Shown here piece after piece: positions 18,390 to 24,805 of a stretch of DNA of 35,816 bases. Under the pieces are notes generated by a model that worked only from the letters and a program-made list of their open reading frames with translations, ran no database searches and was not told the DNA's origin. Within the stretch, counting starts at the first letter, position 1. Each line of letters starts with the position of its first letter. Origin of the DNA: a virus. A program made the position numbers and the translations under genes. The stretch spans positions 1 to 35,816 of IMG/VR virus record IMGVR_UViG_3300025131_004155; one strand, written 5' to 3'.

Positions 18390-18942
18390 GCTTTTCTCTT
18401 ACCTTTTGAATTTCTTCTGATGATGTAGGATTATATTTTGTTAAGATTAGAGGTTCTGGAATATGTCCTACTAGTGTAGTAGCACCAAGTTTCTTATAAT
18501 AGTCATAAAAATATGTAGAGTTTAGCTCCTCGTCCCATTCTTGTAAAAGGTTATGTTGAGCGAACAAAGGAGTGTTAATAATACAAGTAGTATAGGATTC
18601 CTTTGAAAAAGGAGGGAATATTTGAGGAGTATCATTATGAGCCCTAATTATTCCGTCGCAATATACTGCTCCTATATATGGGTCTTCGATAAGAAGTTTT
18701 GCTATTTTTTCTATAGCGTCTTCTGTAGCTAGGTAGTCATGCTCTGAAAGAAAACCATAGAGAGCTTCTGCCTTATCCTCTTTGATATTTGCTTGGAAAA
18801 ATTCTGCCGCACTACCTTCTCCAGAGGAAATAATCATTAGGTTTTCATAGGTTTGTTTTATCAACCCTGCTTTTGCTCTATGGACCAGTAGTATTACTGG
18901 AATGTCTTGTTTATCTGTTGTATGTTCAGTATTCCCTGACAT
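18382..18942 (-). CDS. GT2/GT-A-like protein, 186 aa, degenerate
   Basis: SD GAGGAAGAGG precedes ATG 18942, which lies inside the end of the previous gene (49-base overlap). The fold order matches a GT-A transferase: an initial VILLVHRAK strand with a following helix, then the segment FLSEHDYLATEDAIEKIAKL where family 2 enzymes have their D-x-D region, then IGAVYCDGI, then HIPEPLILTKY, which matches the late HIPEVL strand of GT2 enzymes. The acidic D-x-D pair reads S-E-H-D here, so metal binding is uncertain. It may work with the adjacent 259-residue protein as a second half. Confidence 0.45.
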   Translation of the reverse strand: MSGNTEHTTDKQDIPVILLVHRAKAGLIKQTYENLMIISSGEGSAAEFFQANIKEDKAEALYGFLSEHDYLATEDAIEKIAKLLIEDPYIGAVYCDGIIRAHNDTPQIFPPFSKESYTTCIINTPLFAQHNLLQEWDEELNSTYFYDYYKKLGATTLVGHIPEPLILTKYNPTSSEEIQKVREKHG

Positions 18943-19673
18943 GTTTGAGCCTCTTCCTCTATTATTTCTTCGAGCTTATCGAAGTTGTTTCCAAAGTATT
19001 TGTAAATAAGACCAGGGACTACGACCCCGTCAATAGGGTCTTTGTCATTCTTGATAATTGCAAAAGTAAACCACTCTCTGGTAATTCTATGGTTTAAATC
19101 AGAGAAGAAGTTTTCATCTACGTTACGACTAGCCTTAAAGGTAGCAAAGTAGGTGGTTAGTTTGAACTTTAAGATGCCTTCAACAGCCTTGCGTTCAACC
19201 CTACCGTCGACAGGATTTTCAATCTTCCACTCATCAAATCCCATAGCGTTAATCACCAAGAAAATGTCTTTAGGGTCTATCTTACAGCCATATTCTCTTA
19301 CTATTCCAACAAAAATAGGTTTATGAGCTTGAGAGGCTAGGCTTTGTAGTGTCGTTTTAATATCTTGCATAGTAGTATCTTTTTGACAGACGACCATAGC
19401 AGAGAAATCTACTTTCATCTCTGCTTGGGCATGGCCTATCAACTTTTTAGTACTTATGTCAGTACCCTGTTTCTTTGCCCACTCAATAGGGCGTTTCATA
19501 GTACATTTTCTGTCTAGAATGACATTAAACTCACCCTCTTCATTCCAACATTCTACAACGTCAAGACCTGCGTTTTCAGCAGAGCTTAGCATGTGAGCCT
19601 CACACCTATTAGACTCACTAATAAAGACGCATCCTTGACATACAGTGTCTTTAGTTTCTTTAGTTTTACTCAT
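18894..19673 (-). CDS. Cys-module plus GT-A-like protein, 259 aa
   Basis: I start at ATG 19673, giving the common 8-base overlap (ATGAGTAA) with the previous stop; an upstream start at 19742 would put 69 bases inside that gene. Residues ~10-60 form a Cys module (C-x2-C-x8-C, later EC and DRKC) that may bind zinc or an iron-sulfur cluster. From about residue 90, FSAMVVCQKDTTMQDIKTTL, SLASQAHKP and IFVGIVREY follow the opening strand-helix-strand of GT2 transferases. The D-x-D region is not evident. The combination resembles proteins I recall from marine phage glycosylation clusters. Function is inferred from fold and neighbours. Confidence 0.45.
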   Translation of the reverse strand: MSKTKETKDTVCQGCVFISESNRCEAHMLSSAENAGLDVVECWNEEGEFNVILDRKCTMKRPIEWAKKQGTDISTKKLIGHAQAEMKVDFSAMVVCQKDTTMQDIKTTLQSLASQAHKPIFVGIVREYGCKIDPKDIFLVINAMGFDEWKIENPVDGRVERKAVEGILKFKLTTYFATFKASRNVDENFFSDLNHRITREWFTFAIIKNDKDPIDGVVVPGLIYKYFGNNFDKLEEIIEEEAQTCQGILNIQQINKTFQ

Positions 19674-20091
19674 TTGATGGTCCTGGTCTCTGAGCTTCAA
19701 TGAAGTACATATCCCCATCGAACCTAGTCTTCTTGATAACAAAATCTTTTTGTAGTAAAATAGCCTTAGTTGTTCCTAAGTCTGAGATAGACTGCCCTCC
19801 TGAGAACAAAAGAAGGTTTATTTCATCAATATCATATTTGCCATTGGCGATACCTAGCCCAAAAGAGATAATGTCTAATCCAGAGATACAAACAGTGCCT
19901 TCATACCTTACTTTTTTGAGGACTTTTTCGAATAGTTCGTTGCGAACTGGAGCTGGGCAGTAGTCAAGGGTTTGACTTAACCTAATTAGTTCGCAGCTAC
20001 CATCTTCAACAATATCTATTTCGTCTGGATGAACAGGTACTACGTCAGGCTCTTTAGTAGCAGGTTGTTCCTTAGTTATTTGAATCTTCAT
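19666..20091 (-). CDS. Methyltransferase-like half-domain protein, 141 aa
   Basis: The sequence matches the C-terminal half of class I SAM methyltransferases found in sugar clusters. SCELIRLSQTLDYCP stands where the post-motif strand and helix lie, then VRNELFEKVLKKVRYEGTVCISGLD replaces the usual L-R-GG strand. A LLLFSGGQSI helix and KKTRFDGDMYFIEAQRP end strands follow. The N-terminal glycine-rich SAM-binding strand is missing, so catalysis alone is unlikely. It overlaps both neighbours (ATGA and 8 bases), so it is not an obvious frameshift remnant. It could be a non-catalytic partner or use a separate SAM-binding subunit. Confidence 0.5.
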   Translation of the reverse strand: MKIQITKEQPATKEPDVVPVHPDEIDIVEDGSCELIRLSQTLDYCPAPVRNELFEKVLKKVRYEGTVCISGLDIISFGLGIANGKYDIDEINLLLFSGGQSISDLGTTKAILLQKDFVIKKTRFDGDMYFIEAQRPGPSNE

Positions 20092-21014
20092 CTTATATAA
20101 ACCTCTTCACTTTTTTGTCTTAGTTTTTTGTCCCATAACTTAGCATTAGTTTCGATATTAAAGTTTTCAAGGGCTACTTTTCTAGCAGCTTTTCCCATAT
20201 TTTTCCAATCAACGGACAGGATATGGTTTAGTGACACATCAAAATCCTCAAGTGTCTTGACTAAGATAGCAAAGTCATCAGTAAAGACACCCTCTGTAGC
20301 TTCAGTCTTATTAGAAATAATGGCACACCCAGACATCATAGCAACTAAGGCACTATAAGGAACACCGCCCTGAGTTGAGAGGTTGATAAAAACCTTGGTC
20401 TTTTTGAGCTTACTTACTAAGTCTTCATTAGAAATCTGTTCTGATAAACCAGGACTGTCTCCCCAAACCTCAACATTGTAATCTAATCCTTCAATAAACC
20501 TTACTGCTTGATAGTCACTAGGAATAAAGTTGCCATGAATCAACACATCAATATCGCGTTCTTCTTCTGATTCACCTGAATCTTCAATACCATAACGAAT
20601 AATTTCACCGTCTGCCTTATAAGAATTTTTGACAACAGAGTGAGAAAAGACCGTGTCTTCTGTAATCTCGGTTGGTATGTTTGTTGCAGAAAGGAAGTGT
20701 TCAACTCTTAGGGCTGGTACATGTAATATCGCACTCATTTTTCTAGCGTTATTGAACTGAGATTCTTCATGGTTATATAGAATTAAATCCCAGCACATAT
20801 CCTGTTCTACTTGAGAGATATTGTCAGGTAAGTATCTTAGGTTTGGATTTCTATCGCAGTTAGAGATAAAGGAGTTTTCCGCACCGTAGATATTATGACC
20901 CGTCTTTACTAGAACGTCTTCAAACCGCCCATCAAAGAAGAAACATAGTATGTTGAGCTTATCTCTTTTGTTTAATGTTCTGTGTAGTATATTACTGACT
21001 GGAGTCGTACTCAT
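20088..21014 (-). CDS. GT4/GT-B-like glycosyltransferase, 308 aa
   Basis: ATG 21014 is preferred over the TTG one codon upstream. The N-terminal half is a Rossmann-like domain (LNILCFFFDGRFEDV...WDLILYNHEE). The C-terminal half begins near IDVLIHGNFIPSDYQAVRFI and reaches FINLSTQGGVPYSALVAMMS, the region equivalent to the EX7E donor loop. There both glutamates are replaced (Q and V). The final KAARKVALENFN helix is typical of GT4 enzymes. It overlaps the upstream transferase by 23 bases and the downstream gene through ATGA. The catalytic-site changes make activity uncertain. Confidence 0.6.
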   Translation of the reverse strand: MSTTPVSNILHRTLNKRDKLNILCFFFDGRFEDVLVKTGHNIYGAENSFISNCDRNPNLRYLPDNISQVEQDMCWDLILYNHEESQFNNARKMSAILHVPALRVEHFLSATNIPTEITEDTVFSHSVVKNSYKADGEIIRYGIEDSGESEEERDIDVLIHGNFIPSDYQAVRFIEGLDYNVEVWGDSPGLSEQISNEDLVSKLKKTKVFINLSTQGGVPYSALVAMMSGCAIISNKTEATEGVFTDDFAILVKTLEDFDVSLNHILSVDWKNMGKAARKVALENFNIETNAKLWDKKLRQKSEEVYIR

Positions 21015-22113
21015 CAATGACCCTTTCTATATTTTTTCCAACAGATTCATAAGTTAGGGCCTTAGCCATTTCCATTCCTGCTTTAATCTTATCTGTTCTG
21101 TCTGAGGTATAAGCCTCTCTCATAGCCTTGCCTAGAGCGAGTATATCAATATCATACCACGTTTCACGACTTGTGTATATTCCTTTTAGGGGATAATCCC
21201 TAGAAACAAGAGGAACTTCTTTCGATGGAACAACCCATCCTGTTTCATCATTAATAAAGGCTGTCATCCCTGTATTGTCTGTAACAATAGGAGTGTTGCC
21301 GTACACCATAGCCCTAGCAGCAGGTCTACAGAAAGCCTCTCCTCTAGAAGGCATAACAAAACAGTTGCACGACGTATGTAGCTGTACCATTTCTTTCTCT
21401 GTCAGCCTATCTGTAATAAGATATTCAGACTTGTAAAGATTTTTATCTTCGTAGATGCGTAGTTTGTTTTTTATACCCTGTATCTCTTTTTGCATATGCT
21501 GGCTTAGAGTACGAGAATCCATGCCACTTTTATTTAGTTTAAGGATAAGGTTCACAGGTTCGCTACGGTAGAACTCAAGATGGAAAGCTGTAATTAAAGC
21601 CTCCAAGTTCTTTCTATCAATACTCTCTCCAATAAAGTAGAAGTTAAAAGTGTCCTTTGGTATTCCCTCAAGGTCGCCCTCATCTTCAACAGTGCTGTCT
21701 AGGGGACCACCTACGTTCCAACAAGGTGTATTGATTTCTCTGTCAACAGTTGTTTTCTCTGCATCAGAGGCAACTATTATGCCGTCCATGATAGACATAG
21801 GTCTATACCAAAAGGTTTTATCAAGATTGTTTGTCTCTAAGAACAAAAACGCCAGAGTAGGAACCTCTGTTTTCTCATAGTAGTTAGGAAGAACATTTTC
21901 GATAACCATATCATACTTATCAAAAGAACGACCTTCCATTTCTATTAGTTTTGGGTCTATAGCTTCTTGCTTAAAGAAACCTCTGTCCATATATATAGGG
22001 CGAATAGCAATATTATGCTTAGTAGTTTCCATAGCTAGGGCAAAATCTTGAGAAGCCTTACCCCAACCATCACCCTGTCGATAGGGCGCTATAAATAAAA
22101 TATTCTTACTCAT
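20992..22113 (-). CDS. GT4-family glycosyltransferase, 373 aa
   Basis: Full-length GT-B layout: residues 1-140 hold the acceptor-side Rossmann domain, starting KNILFIAPYRQGDGWGKA with the usual glycine turn. Residues ~155-370 hold the donor domain, starting FNFYFIGESIDRKNLEALITAF, with LILKLNKSG and the donor loop SRGEAFCRPAARAMVYG near residues 256-272. The first EX7E glutamate is E259; the second is replaced by R267. It starts within the previous gene's stop (8-base overlap). It probably transfers a sugar from a nucleotide donor in the cytoplasm, with the acceptor unknown. Confidence 0.7.
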   Translation of the reverse strand: MSKNILFIAPYRQGDGWGKASQDFALAMETTKHNIAIRPIYMDRGFFKQEAIDPKLIEMEGRSFDKYDMVIENVLPNYYEKTEVPTLAFLFLETNNLDKTFWYRPMSIMDGIIVASDAEKTTVDREINTPCWNVGGPLDSTVEDEGDLEGIPKDTFNFYFIGESIDRKNLEALITAFHLEFYRSEPVNLILKLNKSGMDSRTLSQHMQKEIQGIKNKLRIYEDKNLYKSEYLITDRLTEKEMVQLHTSCNCFVMPSRGEAFCRPAARAMVYGNTPIVTDNTGMTAFINDETGWVVPSKEVPLVSRDYPLKGIYTSRETWYDIDILALGKAMREAYTSDRTDKIKAGMEMAKALTYESVGKNIERVIDEYDSSQ

Positions 22114-23779
22114 TTGCAGCCTCGATAAAATCTTCCTTTAGAACGGTAACCATTCCCATCCTAGCTTTTTCAGCTAGGGCTTTTAACTTAGCCTTAGCTT
22201 TAGCTGCATTGAATAGGTCTTGTCTAGTAATGTTAACATATTCTTCTCCGACCTTTCTAATTCCATAATGAAGACTTCTATAGGCTTCCATAGAATAATG
22301 TCCATTAATTAGGTCTGGTCTTCCTAAAACATCTAGGATTAACCATTCTACAAAATCTTCGTTGTTCCAGTTTTCATGTTGAGGAGGAATGCTTTCGGCT
22401 GGTTCGTGGATACTAACCTTAGTATCCCACTTGCCTTGGTTTCCGGTTAGCTCAATAGAGTCGAAATGGTTTTCCCATATCTTAGCTGTAACGTCCCAGT
22501 CGTAGAATTTTTCTGCTGTTTGCCTTGCTTGGAAATTAAACTTAGCCCTCGCAGGAAGAGGCTTTATAAAGAAGTTAAACAAAGAGTCAACAAGATAATC
22601 ATTGTCAGGGTATACTCTATAAGCTCCTGTCTCTAATTCTAAGAATTTAGTCTTAGGGGGTACAACAAAGCCTCCTGACTTAACCCCAATCTCTGTCATG
22701 GCGCTATAGCCAACGGTAAAGATAGGAACTCCACAAGCAATAGCTTCTACCTGAGGCATACCAAAACCCTCACAGATAGAGTATTGAACATATGCGTCAA
22801 ATAGGTTGTAGACATCAGCTAGTTGCTTTCTTGTTAAGCCCTTGGCTGAGTTAGGTAGCATAGCTGAGGTATGACTGCACTTCTTGCATACTGTTCTAGC
22901 ATCTTGGAAGAAGGAAGAGAAATAATACCCGCAGTTTCCACATAGATATGTAAAGAGAGCCTTATGGCTTAATCCATACCTAGCTAATAGCTGTGGTATT
23001 TCCCATCCGCTATCAGGATATGAAGTATGAACATATAAGTAGCTTTTTTTAGCTAAGTCTTCACGACCTTCTTTGATGCACTTTTCTATATAGTTTGCAA
23101 AGGCTTCAAATAATTCTGGGTATAGTTTACGTTTTTGGTTACGCATAACCGTACCTACTATATTAAGGTCTCCACTCAACCCCATACTATCTCTATGGAC
23201 ATTCTTATCTTTAGTAGGGGTAAAAACATTGAGGTCAACACCAGGAGATGCTACTCCACATGTTTCAATCTTACCTCCACCTTCGTCCTCTAGAACTTCC
23301 TTTCCCCAATCAGAATAGGTGAATACACTATCTGCTTGAATAAAGGTTTCTAGCCATGATTCGTTTTGGGGAGAAGAATCTACAGTAGGCATTATACTCC
23401 AATGAAAATACTCCCTCAAAGGGGAGTCATTCTCAAAGGCAAGCATCCAGTAGTCTCGTATGTCAAAGACAATATCTGGCTTAAAGTCTAGCACAACCCT
23501 CTCAAACCTCCAAGAACCAAAGGAACAATCTCCTCTAGCTTTCATTTGTTCGTATCTAGGGTCATCTTTATGAACAGCATTAGCATAGATTTTCCAAGGA
23601 CAAATAGCCTTGTTGTCTCTTGCTTGTTCTATGGTTGTAAAACTAGAAAACTCAGCTATCTCATACTTATCAGTATTATACAGTCTGGTTAGAACTTCTA
23701 ATCCGTAGTTGCCATATCCAGTATGAAGATGACCACCTTCATTAACCATCAATATACGTTTCTTAGTTTTCGTTGGCAT
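22106..23779 (-). CDS. GT4-family glycosyltransferase with inserted zinc ribbon, 557 aa
   Basis: The N-terminal domain opens RILMVNEGGHLHTGYGNYG. The donor domain opens NIVGTVMRNQKRK (~residue 206) and carries a complete EX7E motif: E337 and E345 in EGFGMPQVEAIACG. It is the best-preserved transferase in this cassette. Between donor-domain strands sits C280-x2-C283...C298-x2-C301, a small zinc-ribbon insertion unusual for GT4. The C-terminal ~100 residues after the EHW-like end (WDVTAKIWENHF) add an extra helical region. It overlaps the sigma-factor gene by 17 bases, so the cassette is coupled to the ssb-sigma transcript. The acceptor could be virion protein, host surface or DNA base. Confidence 0.75.
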   Translation of the reverse strand: MPTKTKKRILMVNEGGHLHTGYGNYGLEVLTRLYNTDKYEIAEFSSFTTIEQARDNKAICPWKIYANAVHKDDPRYEQMKARGDCSFGSWRFERVVLDFKPDIVFDIRDYWMLAFENDSPLREYFHWSIMPTVDSSPQNESWLETFIQADSVFTYSDWGKEVLEDEGGGKIETCGVASPGVDLNVFTPTKDKNVHRDSMGLSGDLNIVGTVMRNQKRKLYPELFEAFANYIEKCIKEGREDLAKKSYLYVHTSYPDSGWEIPQLLARYGLSHKALFTYLCGNCGYYFSSFFQDARTVCKKCSHTSAMLPNSAKGLTRKQLADVYNLFDAYVQYSICEGFGMPQVEAIACGVPIFTVGYSAMTEIGVKSGGFVVPPKTKFLELETGAYRVYPDNDYLVDSLFNFFIKPLPARAKFNFQARQTAEKFYDWDVTAKIWENHFDSIELTGNQGKWDTKVSIHEPAESIPPQHENWNNEDFVEWLILDVLGRPDLINGHYSMEAYRSLHYGIRKVGEEYVNITRQDLFNAAKAKAKLKALAEKARMGMVTVLKEDFIEAANE

Positions 23780-24272
23780 CTTGTATCTTCTTTATTGCTA
23801 GTTTGAATAGTTTGTTTGCCCAACCTCGTGTATAACCTCCAAGCTCTTTACCTATCTCTTCGAAGGTATATCCCTGGTGACGCATATCCACTACTATGCA
23901 TTCAGATTTTGAAAGGGAACTTGGTATGGCTTCGGCAACACTGTCTGTAAACAACTCTTGGGTTCGTTCAGAATGAACGCATTGAAGTCTATATTGGGCA
24001 TCTGGGTTATTCATCAAGGTGTTATATTTAACGCTCTTATTGATATAACGAATAATTTCCCATCTAATGTAGTCCCATGCGATTGTTGATAGTTTAGCCA
24101 GCTTCGGGTCATGTTTGCGAATTGCTTTCCATAACCCTATCCTACCCAACTGAATATACTCTTCGTACTCAGTTGCGTTAGGAGGTCTCAGGGATTTAAC
24201 AATAGAGACGACAAGGCCCATGTTCTCATGGACCAAGTCGTCAACTTGTTGTGGACTATAGCGACATTCCAT
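23763..24272 (-). CDS. Sigma-70-family-like factor, 169 aa
   Basis: Residues ~10-75 match sigma region 2: a DLVHENMGLVVSIVKSL helix, EYIQLGRIGLWKAIRKHDP (core-RNA-polymerase contact) and STIAWDYIRWEIIRYINK (the -10 recognition helices). Residues ~118-165 match region 4 with a helix-turn-helix: LSKSECIVVDMRHQGYTFEEIGKEL then a basic end. Regions 1 and 3 are missing, as in small phage or ECF-type sigma factors. The start overlaps the ssb stop (TAATG). It would redirect host RNA polymerase to later phage promoters, though no cognate promoter set can be proven from this window. The main alternative is an anti-host DNA-binding protein. Confidence 0.75.
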   Translation of the reverse strand: MECRYSPQQVDDLVHENMGLVVSIVKSLRPPNATEYEEYIQLGRIGLWKAIRKHDPKLAKLSTIAWDYIRWEIIRYINKSVKYNTLMNNPDAQYRLQCVHSERTQELFTDSVAEAIPSSLSKSECIVVDMRHQGYTFEEIGKELGGYTRGWANKLFKLAIKKIQDANEN

Positions 24273-24712
24273 TAGAACGGGATGTCGTCTCCATCTGTAT
24301 CGGATGGTCCAGCGTTAGCAGGAACAGGTTCCGAAGTTGCTGAGGAGTTGACATAGGTGCCATCCTCATTCTTAGGAGCCCGATACAACTTATCGAAGCG
24401 CTCTACGCGAACCTTAGTTCGAGAATGCTTCTTTTCTGGGTTGTCCTTATCAGGCCATGATTCGGTCTTAAGCGAACCGTGAACAAGGATGGGGTCACCC
24501 TTTTTCACATACTTAGCGATGGTCTCCGCACCAGTATCCCATGCTTCACATGCGATGAAAGTTACGTCCTTATCCTTAGTGCCATCCTGCTTTTTAAAGA
24601 ATCGAGAGACTGCAATCGAAAAGTTTACCACTGTGGTTGTACGTCCGTTTGCTGTTACTTCACGCGATTCTGGGTCTCTTGCGAGATTACCTTTTAGAAC
24701 TACGATATTCAT
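24272..24712 (-). CDS. ssb: Single-stranded DNA-binding protein
   Basis: The first ~110 residues form a bacterial-type SSB OB fold (NIVVLKGNLARDPE, VVNFSIAVSRFF, FIACEAWDTGAETIAKYVKKGD, VHGSLKTESW). A short flexible linker follows, and the tail ends DGDDIPF, the acidic tip that in cellular SSB recruits partner proteins. It protects ssDNA and probably gathers the replisome encoded beside it. A strong SD (GGAGGAA, nine bases from ATG) and the promoter at 24767-24795 indicate high expression. It is the first gene of the unit that continues into the sigma factor and the glycosylation cassette. Confidence 0.93.
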   Translation of the reverse strand: MNIVVLKGNLARDPESREVTANGRTTTVVNFSIAVSRFFKKQDGTKDKDVTFIACEAWDTGAETIAKYVKKGDPILVHGSLKTESWPDKDNPEKKHSRTKVRVERFDKLYRAPKNEDGTYVNSSATSEPVPANAGPSDTDGDDIPF

Positions 24713-24766
24713 TAGTTCTGTTCCTCCAAAAAATTGTTATTGTCAAAAAACACACTTCATAGTAGC

Positions 24767-24795
24767 ATTATAGCCACCACCGACCCATTTGTCAA
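24767..24795 (-). promoter_or_regulatory. Consensus sigma-70 promoter for ssb
   Basis: On the - strand the sequence reads TTGACA (24790-24795), 17 bases, TATAAT (24767-24772): both hexamers are perfect and the spacing is ideal. Transcription would begin near 24760, about 48 bases before the ssb start. The -35 is embedded in CGACCTTGACAAA, shared with the promoter at 30566-30593. CGACC and GGTCG flank the -35 as a 5-bp inverted repeat, a possible operator. Confidence 0.88.
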
Positions 24796-24805
24796 GGTCG
24801 TTTCA

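Noticed and set aside
24741-24746. A second TTGACA just downstream of the ssb promoter on the - strand
   Set aside because: No -10-like hexamer stands 15-19 bases further on, and the SD and start of ssb already occupy that area.
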